The notes beneath the pieces were generated by a model, which saw nothing but the letters and a program-made list of their open reading frames with translations, was not told the origin of the DNA and searched no databases. From contig JAMXDE010000019.1 in the NCBI GenBank assembly GCA_026770025.1, positions 682,001 to 746,000 of the forward strand: a stretch of 64,000 nt of DNA, read 5' to 3'. Both the position numbers and the translations under genes were made by a program. This DNA comes from Craspedostauros australis. Taxonomy: Eukaryota; Bacillariophyta; Bacillariophyceae; Mastogloiales; Achnanthaceae. Shown in pieces: positions 40,832 to 50,482 of this stretch (its first letter is position 1; each line of letters starts with the position of its first letter).

Positions 40832-42325
40832 ATGGCAGCCGCTGCAAATCCCAACGTCAACGAGATACGTGACTATTGCAAGAACGTACTCAGCTTTCCC
40901 GATGATGACATCGTCGATGCTTTGGAGGATCAAGGCTTGACCAAATTCGACGATTTTCTCTCCATCACTGACGAAGGCGTTACTGCCCTGTGCAAGCGCA
41001 TCTGTGACGGTAGCGGGTTCATTGAAAACCCCGCATACAAGGCAGGCGCCAAGGGCAATATACCACCGCAAATTAAGGATCCAGGCATCAGCGTTGGTTG
41101 GGTTCATGAAACAAAGCTGCGCCAACTTCGCTATGCACGATTCCACTTCCAACGCATTCAACGTCCTTTCACGGCGGCAGAGGCGCCCATGGATCGCCTC
41201 GTTGCGCTATGGGAGCTCTTCCTCGAGGAACAACGCATCAAGAAGGAAACCGAGATGGACATGCCAGAACGACTGGTCAAAGTGGACCGTGTCCGTGATA
41301 GCCTCGAAGACATTCAGAACTACTTGGAGAACACACATGGTGCACTCGACACTCCACTTTCCTATGTGATCCGTGAGGATTCACGCAAACCCGAAGACCG
41401 CACACCGGCCATCAACGACGGATTTGGTGTACCCACCATGAAGGAGGAGTTAATCGATCGTGCAATCCATGAAGGCATCCGTTATGACGCAGACAACGCC
41501 AAAGTGTGGCAGGTTGTTCGCCATGTCACTCACGGCGGACCTGCATGGGCTTGGGTCCAAGGCTTTGAGCGCGCACGCAATGGTCGTGCAGCATTCATCG
41601 CACTCAAGGAGCATTATCATGGTGACTCGTTTCAGGCTCGTACCAAGGCAGCAGCATCCAAGACAATTGCAACGAGCTTCTATGACGGCAAATCGCGTCA
41701 ATTCACTTTTGAACGATACGCACAGATCATGAAAGGCGCATTTGAGGATATGGCACGATGCGGTGAACCACTCGTGAATGCGGCGAAAGTGCGCCACTTC
41801 CTTGATGGTATCCGTGATTCTCGTCTCGACAGCGCATGCGTTGCTATCAAGATCAACGAAGCTCTTCGTGAAGACTTGCCCGGGGCCATCAATGTCCTGA
41901 GCGAAGTCATTGATCACAAGCAAATCGCGTCACCCAGACGCTCCATTGGCTCGATGGATCGCAGCAAAGGCGGTCGTGGCAATCGCAACGGAACACCAAG
42001 CAAGGGTGGTCGCGGAGGTCAAGGCAAACCCAAGAAGTATGATCCGAACATGGTCATCACCGATCGTCATTACTCACCCGACGAATGGTCGGTCATGTCA
42101 TCCGCACAGAAGACCAAGGCACTGGAGATGCGTGCTGAACGAGACAAACGCCGTGGGGTCATGTCGGTGGGCAGAAACACGCCATCGAAACGTCCTCATG
42201 AAGAGACGGCTGGTCATTACGGGCCGACTGATGCTGCTAACCAAGGCGGTAGTCCATCTGGTACCAACAATCAGGCTGGAATTGGCAGCATGGCCACCCG
42301 CCGCAACCAGCAAGGACGCTCTTGA
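40832..42325 (+). CDS. Gag-like protein of element H (497 aa)
   Basis: The ATG 40832 (MAAAANPNVNEIRDYCKN) follows an ACACC context. It is a capsid-type protein with helical central regions. It has no CCHC zinc knuckle; instead a Gly/Arg-rich basic stretch (GGRGNRNGTPSKGGRGGQG, ~375-395) may bind RNA. A DRHYSPDEWS segment follows near the C-terminus. It ends at TGA 42323-42325. The pol frame is the same frame and is open directly after this codon, so a Gag-Pol fusion could arise by reading through the UGA. Confidence 0.85.
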   Translation: MAAAANPNVNEIRDYCKNVLSFPDDDIVDALEDQGLTKFDDFLSITDEGVTALCKRICDGSGFIENPAYKAGAKGNIPPQIKDPGISVGWVHETKLRQLRYARFHFQRIQRPFTAAEAPMDRLVALWELFLEEQRIKKETEMDMPERLVKVDRVRDSLEDIQNYLENTHGALDTPLSYVIREDSRKPEDRTPAINDGFGVPTMKEELIDRAIHEGIRYDADNAKVWQVVRHVTHGGPAWAWVQGFERARNGRAAFIALKEHYHGDSFQARTKAAASKTIATSFYDGKSRQFTFERYAQIMKGAFEDMARCGEPLVNAAKVRHFLDGIRDSRLDSACVAIKINEALREDLPGAINVLSEVIDHKQIASPRRSIGSMDRSKGGRGNRNGTPSKGGRGGQGKPKKYDPNMVITDRHYSPDEWSVMSSAQKTKALEMRAERDKRRGVMSVGRNTPSKRPHEETAGHYGPTDAANQGGSPSGTNNQAGIGSMATRRNQQGRS

Positions 42326-42346
42326 CCGCGAGGTCACACTCGGCGG
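42323..42346 (+). promoter_or_regulatory. Gag stop UGA followed by hairpin
   Basis: TGA then C. Right after it, CCGCGAG (42326-42332) can pair with CTCGGCGG (42339-42346), leaving one bulged G and a 6-nt loop. Pol is in the same frame and has no other stop between. The layout suggests stop-codon readthrough, but the hairpin is closer to the stop than in known viral cases. Confidence 0.45.
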
Positions 42347-42361
42347 CTCACATCCGTCAGC

Positions 42362-45300
42362 ATGTCTCTGTCATCTGACACCCCACGGGCAGAGCTCGAT
42401 TCGCATGCAGATACATGTTGTTTTGGTGACACTGCGTACATCGTGCATCAGACCGACCAAACCGTCACTGCAACTCCTTTTATTGACTCACTTGGGTCCA
42501 TCGATAATGCACCAATCGTCACAGCTGCGATAGCATACGATGATCCAATTACATATCAAACATTCATTCTTTTCTTTCCACAATCGATCTACTTTCCTCG
42601 TCTTGAACATCCTTTGTTGTGCCCAAACCAAATGAGGGCTGCGGGTATAGTCGTGAATGATGTTCCTCTGCTCATGATCAAGGAGCATGAACGGAAGCCG
42701 GAAGACCACTCTGTGGTCTCATCCGACGACGACCTACACATCCCTCTAGGATTGCAAGGCACCGTATCCTATTTCCACATCAGGAAGCCAACACAACAAG
42801 AAGTCCAATCCGATCGTGACTGCATCCATATCATGATGACACAAGAGGCCACATGGGACCCCTCCCAATGGTCGTCAGGGGACGATGAAGACGCTATCCG
42901 TGCGTCTCTCTCATCACAACGAACCATATCATCCATTAACATCCACGGTACAAACACGTCCAATCGAAAGGGGACTATCACACCCGATGTCCTCGCACAA
43001 CGCTGGCGCATTGGAACAGAAGCCGCCTCACGCACTCTTGACGCAACCACACAATTGGCCGTTCGCGACTTCCGACATTCATCAGGTACACGTCGTCTCA
43101 ACCCATATGCCATGCAACTACGATACCGTCGACTTAACACCCAACTCTATGCCGACACCATGCACGCAAAGACCAAGTCGATTCGTGGCAACAAATGCGC
43201 CATGATCTACTGTACACCGTTTCACTGGGTCCGGGTGTACCCAATGGCGGAACGCAAGGAAGCACATCGTACACTCGACGAACTGTTTCGTGACCACGGC
43301 ATCCCACATACTATCATCCCTGACAATGCCAAGGAACTTGTCGCTGGTGAATTCCGTCGCAAACTACACAAAGCACAGGTTTCCATCCGACCAATCGAGG
43401 CATACATCCACAATCAGAACAAAGCAGAAGCAACCATCCGTGAACTGCGACGACATTACCGACGGTTGATGACTTCGACCGATACACCGGAGTACCTATG
43501 GGACTATTGCTTCGAATACTGTGCCGAGATACGCAGTCACACTGCACTTGCCATCCATGATCTTCACGGCGAGACACCGGCCACCATCTTATCCGGTGAC
43601 ACTGCTGACATATCTCACATTGCTGAATTCGGCTGGTTTGACTTTGTGTGGTATATTAACATCCAAGACGCATCCATGAACATCAAACAACTTGGACGCT
43701 ATCTCGGGCCAAGCCGCTCAGTCGGTGACGCCATGTGCTCGTACATCCTCACTGCCAATGGCGTTGTTGTCTCCAAATCCTCTGTTTTGCCTCTCTCTCA
43801 CGACGATACACACAGCGACGTCATCACACACAAATGCAATGAATTCATGGACACACTTCGATCCAAATGGAAGCAACGAATGGAGGGCATCACAATTGAC
43901 GACGACGGTGACGACGTTGACGATACGACAGCAGACATCGCCATCCTACAGAACACCGAACCACTGGAACCAATCGTGGAGCCAGACGATGTCGACAGTG
44001 CAACCTTCGACAAATACATTGCAACCAAGGTCATTCTACCGACAGGGGACGAAATGCAACATGGAACAGTCAAACAACGCAAACGAGACACAGAAGGCAA
44101 CCTCATCGGCCGCTCTCATCCGAATCCTATGCTTGACACCGCCCAATACGAAGTCGAATTCCTTGATGGACATCACGAGGTGTTCAGTGCCAACCAAATT
44201 GCGGAGAACATCTACGCGCGCATCGATGACGACGGATACACGACCGTGCTGATGGACGAAATCATCGACCACAAACGCTTGCCCTCTGTTTCTTCTCCTT
44301 CTCCTCATTCCAAATCCACAAAAGGTTGGAAGCTCTGCATCCGATGGAAGGATGGGTCCACATCCTGGATTCACCTACGCGATGCAAAAGAAGCCGACCC
44401 CGTACGCGTTGCCGAATACGCTGCAGACAACAAGCTCGTCAACGAACCCGCATTCAAGTGGTGGGTGCCACACACCCTACGCAAACGACAACGCATCATC
44501 ATGACAACGAAGCGACGACACGTCCGAAAGAACGAGATGTTTGGCGTAGAGCTCCCTACCTCAGTGCGTCATGCGCTTGCGATTGATGCAGCTACAGGCA
44601 CGGATCTGTGGCGACAAGCTATCGCGAAAGAAATGAAGGCCGTACGACCAGCATTCGATATCAAGGAACTGAATACTCCCGATCCTGTGGGCTACCAATA
44701 CATGGAATGCCACATGATATTCGCCGTCAAGGTGGACCTCACAAGAAAAGCGCGACTTGTTGCTGGGGGACACATGACGGAGGCACCTGCAACAATCACA
44801 TACGCGAGTGTGGTGTCACGTGAAAGTGTACGCATCGCATTCTTGATCGCCGCACTCAATGACCTGGACATTCTCGCCGCGGATGTTCAGAATGCGTACC
44901 TCAATGCTCCATGCCGGGAACGCATATACACACGATGCGGTCCGGAGTTCGGATCCGATCAGGGGAAGATCGCAATCATTTGTCGGGCCCTGTACGGATT
45001 GAAGTCGAGTGGAGCAGCATGGAGAGCACACCTGGCAGAGACACTGCGCGATTCGTTGGGATTCACATCCTGTCGTGCCGACAGCGACGTCTGGATGAAG
45101 CCTGCTGTTGCGAGCGATGGGTCAGAGTATTACGAATACGTGCTCGTGTACACCGACGACATCCTGGCTGTATCCAAACAACCACGACGCATCCTTGATG
45201 CGATTGACTCACACTTTTTCCTCAAACCGAGTTCCATTGGCCCCCCAACAACGTATCTTGGATCCACCATCTCACAATTTCACCTCACTGCCGATCCGTC

Positions 45301-46228
45301 ACGTCCCAAATGGAGCATGGGCTCACAAGAATACATCAAATCCGCTCTCAAGATTGTCACCAAATATCTCACCGACCATAATCTGGGACTCAAGACCAAA
45401 GCACCCAGCGTCCTACCGAACAAGTACCGACCTGAACTGGATGGATCGCAACTGTGTGACTCCGAGCAAACAACATTTTATCAGCAACTCATTGGTATAC
45501 TGCGTTGGACTGTGGAGCTTGGACGAATCGACATTTGCTGCGAGACCTCGATGATGGCATCGTACTGTGTCGCGCCACGAGTTGGTCACTTGCATGCTCT
45601 CTTTCACATGTTCGCATACCTCAAATCTCACGATCGTTCTCGCCTTGTTTTTGACGATGCATACATTGACAAACCGCCTGTGATGCAACCCAACTGGAAC
45701 GATTTCTACCCTGACGCTCACGAGCAACTGCCTGCTGACATGCCACCGCCACGCGGAAAGGAGGTTCAAATGACGTGCTTTGTTGATGCTGATCATGCAG
45801 GTGATCGCGTCACGCGACGCTCACGCACTGGTGTGCTTTTATTCCTGAATACGTCACCGATACTGTGGTACAGCAAGAAACAGAACAGCATTGAGACATC
45901 CACATTCGGCAGCGAGTTCACGGCGCTCAAGGTCGCAACCGAGATCATCATCGGCATGAGATACAAACTCCGCATGATGGGCATTCCATTGGATGGCCCG
46001 GCGGACGTACGGGTCGACAATCAGAGTGTGGTGTACAACTCCTCACTACCAGAATCACAACTGCGGAAGAAAGCCAATGCCATCGCATATCACTTCGTCC
46101 GAGAAAGCATCGCCGCGGGCATCCTGGTGGTCCAACATGAACCATCGGAAACCAATCTATCCGACATGCTCACGAAGCAACAACAAGGACCGAGACGAAA
46201 AGAACAAGCACAACGGGTCCTCTTCTGA
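42362..46228 (+). CDS. Copia Pol polyprotein of element H (1288 aa)
   Basis: First ATG at 42362 (MSLSSDTPRAELDSHADT); if made by readthrough it would start 12 codons earlier. The protease site reads DSHAD rather than D[ST]GA. The pre-integrase region lacks the HHCC finger and has LAQRWRIGTEAASRTL instead. The integrase core has D (YADTMHA), D (IPDNAKE) and E (KAEATIREL), the last two with 34 residues between. A chromodomain-like segment (~655-702, IRWKDGSTSWIHL ... EPAFKWW) follows. Reverse transcriptase has YTDD (~930) and RNase H has FVDADHAGD (~1139). The frame is complete. It is a distinct Copia branch typical of diatom genomes; the family assignment rests on motifs. Confidence 0.92.
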   Translation: MSLSSDTPRAELDSHADTCCFGDTAYIVHQTDQTVTATPFIDSLGSIDNAPIVTAAIAYDDPITYQTFILFFPQSIYFPRLEHPLLCPNQMRAAGIVVNDVPLLMIKEHERKPEDHSVVSSDDDLHIPLGLQGTVSYFHIRKPTQQEVQSDRDCIHIMMTQEATWDPSQWSSGDDEDAIRASLSSQRTISSINIHGTNTSNRKGTITPDVLAQRWRIGTEAASRTLDATTQLAVRDFRHSSGTRRLNPYAMQLRYRRLNTQLYADTMHAKTKSIRGNKCAMIYCTPFHWVRVYPMAERKEAHRTLDELFRDHGIPHTIIPDNAKELVAGEFRRKLHKAQVSIRPIEAYIHNQNKAEATIRELRRHYRRLMTSTDTPEYLWDYCFEYCAEIRSHTALAIHDLHGETPATILSGDTADISHIAEFGWFDFVWYINIQDASMNIKQLGRYLGPSRSVGDAMCSYILTANGVVVSKSSVLPLSHDDTHSDVITHKCNEFMDTLRSKWKQRMEGITIDDDGDDVDDTTADIAILQNTEPLEPIVEPDDVDSATFDKYIATKVILPTGDEMQHGTVKQRKRDTEGNLIGRSHPNPMLDTAQYEVEFLDGHHEVFSANQIAENIYARIDDDGYTTVLMDEIIDHKRLPSVSSPSPHSKSTKGWKLCIRWKDGSTSWIHLRDAKEADPVRVAEYAADNKLVNEPAFKWWVPHTLRKRQRIIMTTKRRHVRKNEMFGVELPTSVRHALAIDAATGTDLWRQAIAKEMKAVRPAFDIKELNTPDPVGYQYMECHMIFAVKVDLTRKARLVAGGHMTEAPATITYASVVSRESVRIAFLIAALNDLDILAADVQNAYLNAPCRERIYTRCGPEFGSDQGKIAIICRALYGLKSSGAAWRAHLAETLRDSLGFTSCRADSDVWMKPAVASDGSEYYEYVLVYTDDILAVSKQPRRILDAIDSHFFLKPSSIGPPTTYLGSTISQFHLTADPSRPKWSMGSQEYIKSALKIVTKYLTDHNLGLKTKAPSVLPNKYRPELDGSQLCDSEQTTFYQQLIGILRWTVELGRIDICCETSMMASYCVAPRVGHLHALFHMFAYLKSHDRSRLVFDDAYIDKPPVMQPNWNDFYPDAHEQLPADMPPPRGKEVQMTCFVDADHAGDRVTRRSRTGVLLFLNTSPILWYSKKQNSIETSTFGSEFTALKVATEIIIGMRYKLRMMGIPLDGPADVRVDNQSVVYNSSLPESQLRKKANAIAYHFVRESIAAGILVVQHEPSETNLSDMLTKQQQGPRRKEQAQRVLF

Positions 46229-46399
46229 CCTCGGCACTGCGCAACAGTACCCATGGGTGGTCGGTCATGGGCTTTGCTCATGACTGGTGGGATGAGCGCC
46301 CTGTGGTGTCCACATGTGGGGCATGCAGCAGGTACATCCCGAATGCAACCAAAATGTGACGATACGACGGCTAGCATAGCCACCGCGCATCGAGGGGAC

Positions 46400-46574
46400 C
46401 AAACCGGGATATGTATGAAACCGTTGAAACGGCGTTACACGATAGCCGCCGCTACCAATCATGGACGACACAGCAATGAGACAACAGCACTGACGCATAC
46501 GACATCGATAAGACTCATAATCTGCATCTTTACTCTTTTTCACTCTAAATCGGTTTCACGTGTGTCGTAACTTG
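46400..46574 (+). repeat. LTR, 3' LTR of element H
   Basis: Copy of 40178-40352; followed by AAAGCACCCGAC of the split minisatellite. Confidence 0.88.
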
Positions 46575-46668
46575 AAAGCACCCGACATTCCCGACAAGAC
46601 ACCCGACATTCCCGACAAAGCGCCCGACATTCCCGACATTCCCGACATTACCGACATTACCGACAAAG
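46575..46668. repeat. Minisatellite (CCCGACATT family), right part
   Basis: Continuation of 40117-40177 after H: CCCGACATT units joined by GACAAGACA or GACAAAGCG, ending with degenerate TTACCGACA units. Confidence 0.9.
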
Positions 46669-47112
46669 CGCTCAATACTCGTCACAAGGCAGTCGGCGTG
46701 TTTGAGTACCTTTGCCCATCTGCATGTGCTCGCTTGTTGGATAACGTTGATAGAGTGTGTCCCAGTGCGATCCATCAGTTGTACCCAGAACACACACCAG
46801 ACACCACTCAAAGCGCTGAGGCTATTTGGATCGTTACAGTGCGTTCATTGGTTCTACCGTGGGGATTCGGACAATCAAGGGACAACCTTTTCCATTTGAT
46901 GACACAACAACACCCCATTTCGCCTCGTGCCATTTTGCCTCACATCATTTCGCCTCACATCACATCACATCACATCACACCACACCACATCACACAACAT
47001 CACACAACATCGCACGAAAAAAGACAACTGATTGAGCTTGTTCTTTGTTTTGCTGATTGGTATTGAACTATAATAGGTTAATCTGGAGAGTGTTGCTTGA
47101 TGGTCATTCGAC
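46669..47112. other. No recognised gene; CATCA-rich tract inside
   Basis: 444 bp before the minus-strand ORF. At 46918-47014 there is a run of CATCACATCA and CACAACATC words. Nothing else is recognised. Confidence 0.6.
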
Positions 47113-47637
47113 TCACTTGGAGCTCTTCTTCTTCGATGCTTGCTGGATCGCGAGGTAATGAATAAACTTCTGATGGCGGACCTCCTGATAAATTCGATGG
47201 CGAAACACGTCCTTGTTAAACTGCATGTACTCCTTGCGTGTCTTTTGGAACTCGGAAGGTGGCAGTTGAGTGTGTCGGTTGTTCTTGACATCATCAGCAA
47301 GCAGTGCCTTTGCCTCAGACATGTCGAATACTGGCTGTCCCATGTTGTTGGTTGATGCTCTTGGATGCATTGCACGATCACGTTCAAGCGCTCTGCGTTC
47401 CAAGCACGATCTTACATGCCGCTCGCTGGCTTTCTTCTTGTAGTCATTGTATCGTGCTTTGAATTGACCAAACACCACACCAGCAAATTCAGGCGTGTCG
47501 CGATAGACCTCGAATGCAACCTCAGCAGGATACTCTTTGTTGTACAATACTCCACCGGGTTCCAAATCCTCCATTAGGATTGCCCGCGCTGGGCTCTTCC
47601 TCCAATCGATCCAACCAGGTTGAGTTGACTTTGGCAT
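47113..47637 (-). CDS. Unidentified 174-aa protein, possibly transposon-associated
   Basis: Starts at ATG 47637-47635 (MPKSTQPGWIDW). The first half has a W-x2-W-x-KSPAR-x-ILMEDLEPGG pattern followed by YRDTPEFAGVVFGQFKARYNDY. This resembles short helical DNA-binding proteins that accompany transposases in algae, but I cannot assign it to a named family. The middle is charged and the C-terminus ends in a basic ASKKKSSK tail. It is divergent from the ORF at 48094, with ~450 bp between. With the DDE transposase at 50483 it may form a Harbinger-type pair (transposase plus DNA-binding partner); that is inference. Confidence 0.6.
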   Translation of the reverse strand: MPKSTQPGWIDWRKSPARAILMEDLEPGGVLYNKEYPAEVAFEVYRDTPEFAGVVFGQFKARYNDYKKKASERHVRSCLERRALERDRAMHPRASTNNMGQPVFDMSEAKALLADDVKNNRHTQLPPSEFQKTRKEYMQFNKDVFRHRIYQEVRHQKFIHYLAIQQASKKKSSK

Positions 47638-48093
47638 TGTTGGATTTATGACTCATTTGCAGTGGTCCAGACAGGAGGATGTGAGTGGGGCAGATTCGAG
47701 CTCTTGTTTCAATCAGCATTGTGTGGAAACCTCGTCCTGTTCTTCTACTGTTGAACAGAGTGTAGAATACGAAACGCGAGCTATCGATGCATGGGGGGCA
47801 ATCACCATGACGTCCATCATGAACCACGAAGTTTCTTGAATTGTCATTGTCCATAGTGCCGATCCAATGCTATGTGGTTTGTTGTTGTCTTGTCTATGTA
47901 AGAAACTTATATGGAGCAATGCTGAGGCGGGTCTTGAAGCAATGCTATGTCGTAGCTTTTTCGAAAGCAATGACGATGTCACGGAGGTGATGAGCGTCAA
48001 CTTTGACATGCATCTAGGCTGCAGCTCGACCATTTTGCAACTAGACATCGCACAAATTGCATGTTGCATCTAGTAATACATGTAGCGCCAAAC
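47638..48093. other. Divergent intergenic region
   Basis: 456 bp between two ORFs reading away from each other; it would hold both promoters. No clear TATA box, repeat or gene is recognised. Confidence 0.5.
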
Positions 48094-49308
48094 ATGACAC
48101 TCCCTGTTGTCGAAGATGCTGTGCTCAAACTTTTGCTTCAGGAGATCCAGAACTCCCCAATCCCTCTCAACCTGATCAACCTACGAGAAGTTTGCAACTC
48201 CAACCCAACCGTGTACGGGCTGTCTGGGACAATCAAGCGCAGAGCAGTTCAGAAACGCTTCTCCGACATCCAGAGGCTCACACCGAAAGGATACGAAAAG
48301 CTGTTGGCAAGGCTTGGAATTGATCCGACCAGCAAGACCAAGATCCACACTCCGGTGACAGCGACTACTGCAACACCAGCGACAACCTCCTCAGCCGCTA
48401 CCGCCACCGCTGTTGCCGCCGCTGCTGCCATCATACAAAACACAGACGAAGACGACCTCACCTCCGCATTTAGCCGTCTGCGGGTAACTTCGCCACCATC
48501 CACAAGGGCGACTCCCAGCTTCTCTCGCCCCCAACAATCTTGCGACAATTCTCTTCAATCACCTCTACTTCGCCCATACACTACAATGACCGCAAGAGCT
48601 CTGTTCACGCCACCTGGTGCTGTGGACACTGCCAGCATCTCCCCATCCGCGGCAAGTCTCGAATCGCTCGAAACGCTCGTCCAAGAGCAGCAAGGAACAC
48701 GCAATCGCCCATTCATCACGATGGTCAGTGTGGACCATCCTGAGCGCAACCGTGAGTTCAACGTGCAACACGTGTCTGGCATCAACCACAATGATCACAC
48801 GTTGAACGCTTTCCATATTTCCAAATCCATCCCGCCACCAGACTTCAATGAATGGAAAGCAACAATCCCAGCAACCGAAGCAGAGTTGGCAGGCCGTGTC
48901 ATCCAAATTGAGGGCCCTTCTGTTGACTTCTGGACCCGTGATCGTGAACGGTACCACGAAGACCTGGAGTGCGGTGCCACCAAGCTCGCCCACCAGTCCA
49001 CACAAGTTGCAATCGACGAAGCGCAGGGACGCAGCACTTGTTTCTATTGGTTGGTTTTTCCAGATGTTGTCCGTCTTGACAACACTGTGTTCTCCAACAA
49101 CAACGCGACGCTCAAAGAAGACCACATCCCACTCGAAGCAGATGCGAACGAGTTCGGATTTGATGACGGCAGTGTGCTGACTGGGTTGATCATTTATTGG
49201 AGAATTGGTTTGGATGGTGGCGTTCGCAACACCAAGGACAAGACTAAAACGACCGCTGGTGGGCTCTTCAAGAAGAAGAAGAGCAAGAAGAAGAAGACGG
49301 GCGCTTGA
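48094..49308 (+). CDS. Unidentified 404-aa protein with lysine-rich tail
   Basis: I use ATG 48094 (MTLPVVEDAVLKLLLQEIQ); an in-frame ATG 11 codons earlier is possible. Residues ~1-85 look globular and helical. A low-complexity Ala/Thr/Ser/Pro linker (~90-180) follows, then a ~190-residue domain (HPERNREFNVQHVSG ... SVDFWTRDRERYHEDLECG ... FYWLVFPDVVRLDNTVFSNN). The C-terminus is strongly basic (KKKKSKKKKTGA), suggestive of a nuclear signal. I do not recognise the family. It is convergent with the next ORF, 134 bp away. Confidence 0.65.
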   Translation: MTLPVVEDAVLKLLLQEIQNSPIPLNLINLREVCNSNPTVYGLSGTIKRRAVQKRFSDIQRLTPKGYEKLLARLGIDPTSKTKIHTPVTATTATPATTSSAATATAVAAAAAIIQNTDEDDLTSAFSRLRVTSPPSTRATPSFSRPQQSCDNSLQSPLLRPYTTMTARALFTPPGAVDTASISPSAASLESLETLVQEQQGTRNRPFITMVSVDHPERNREFNVQHVSGINHNDHTLNAFHISKSIPPPDFNEWKATIPATEAELAGRVIQIEGPSVDFWTRDRERYHEDLECGATKLAHQSTQVAIDEAQGRSTCFYWLVFPDVVRLDNTVFSNNNATLKEDHIPLEADANEFGFDDGSVLTGLIIYWRIGLDGGVRNTKDKTKTTAGGLFKKKKSKKKKTGA

Positions 49309-49442
49309 TTGCATTCTATTTGTTGTGGTTAATTGATAATAAGACTAATTGAGGTTACTTGTGCCTTGTTGAGTGTTGCTGGTTGTCTTTCCATCTGTTT
49401 GTTGATTCGCAACGATCGCACAAGTTCGTTGTGTTCTCTGAT

Positions 49443-49859
49443 TCACTTCTCAAAGTGGACCTTTCTCCATTTCGCCTTGCTGCCGAGACTCTCTTGACGA
49501 CTGTGAGCAGCCGTCATCTTGGCGGTCAGGATGGTGCCGACGTCTTCGGTAAATCCACTGATCGAACACTCTGCAAGCATTTTCACCAAGTGGTCAGCTG
49601 CTCTCTCGATGTCCTCGTGCTGTTGGAAAATTGCCTCGCCGTATGTTTCAGGCTTGGTGTGGCGTGGTGCGACGCTCGTCTGGCTGACAATGGTGTGCTT
49701 GTGTTTTCCTTGGCCCAAGTCCACAAACACGTACACTTTCTTCGGTGTTGGCTCTTTGGATGCGTCGAGCCATCCAACCTTCCCTTGGTACTTTCCTGCG
49801 CAGAAGCGCACCTCCCTGCCAAGCTTGGTCTCCGTTTTTGCTGCTGTCACCTTGCTCAT
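49443..49859 (-). CDS. Small basic protein with KOW-like motif (138 aa)
   Basis: The preferred start is ATG 49859-49857 (MSKVTAAKTETKLG); the frame is open upstream but that part looks non-coding. The segment FCAGKYQGKVGWLDASK followed by KKVYVFVDLG resembles a KOW nucleic-acid-binding motif. The remainder is helical (AADHLVKMLAECSISGF) with a basic C-terminus. The function is unknown and the KOW match is by eye. It is convergent with 48094 and divergent from the DDE transposase at 50483. Confidence 0.6.
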   Translation of the reverse strand: MSKVTAAKTETKLGREVRFCAGKYQGKVGWLDASKEPTPKKVYVFVDLGQGKHKHTIVSQTSVAPRHTKPETYGEAIFQQHEDIERAADHLVKMLAECSISGFTEDVGTILTAKMTAAHSRQESLGSKAKWRKVHFEK

Positions 49860-50482
49860 GGTCGGGTATGTGATACTATGGGGAAGCAATACCAGTATAG
49901 AGTGACTCGCGGTTGTTGGATGAGAGTACCAGCTGTGGTCTGCTGCATTTCGTCGAGCTGAGTCGCGTCGCTGCGAGCTCTTGTTCTTGTCAAGACGGAT
50001 CAGTCCTGGCAACGTGATTGGCGATACTCACATACTAGCAATCGATAGCAGCAACACATGACCTTGTGTGTGGACTTGCGTGTGATGACTAAATCGTCGC
50101 CAACTAACGGCCAAGCGGGTCTACTGTAGAACAAGAAGAACTCAACAACTATGACAACGACTACTACTCTTGTTGTTACTACGACTGCCATCGTGATGGT
50201 TCCAACTGCAATTCTGAATACGGTTGCAAGGACTGGTACTATGTCGCTAGTCCGACTGTGGCTACTGTTTCTATCGCTGCAACAGCTACTGCTGTTGCTA
50301 CTGTTACTGATGGTACTGTTGCTACTGCCGGTGTCATTCGAATGGCGACTGCTGCTGCACTACTGCGACCAGTTCCAAGAACAAGCAAGCGATGGAACAC
50401 AACAGGAACTGGCTTGATTTGCTGCAGCCGATGTTGATCAACCACACTCACAAATCAACAGTTGAGAAGCAACACTCACATC
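49860..50482. other. Divergent intergenic region with trinucleotide-like tract
   Basis: 623 bp upstream of both the KOW-like ORF and the transposase. At about 50146-50370 it is rich in CTGTTGCTA/ACTACT words, an imperfect triplet tract. No gene is recognised. Confidence 0.55.

Larger units (their letters stand above)
40178..46574 (+). mobile_element. Copia element H, divergent lineage with short LTRs
   Basis: Direct repeats of 175 bp at 40178-40352 and 46400-46574 enclose gag and pol. The LTRs begin CAAACCGGG and end GTAACTTG, so they lack TG/CA ends but have CAA/TTG inverted ends. AAAG precedes the left LTR and follows the right one, giving a 4-6 bp duplication depending on the exact ends. 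A GAGGGGAC purine tract lies before the 3' LTR. H lacks the 12-bp palindrome, and its gag, protease and integrase differ strongly from the other elements. Confidence 0.9.
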
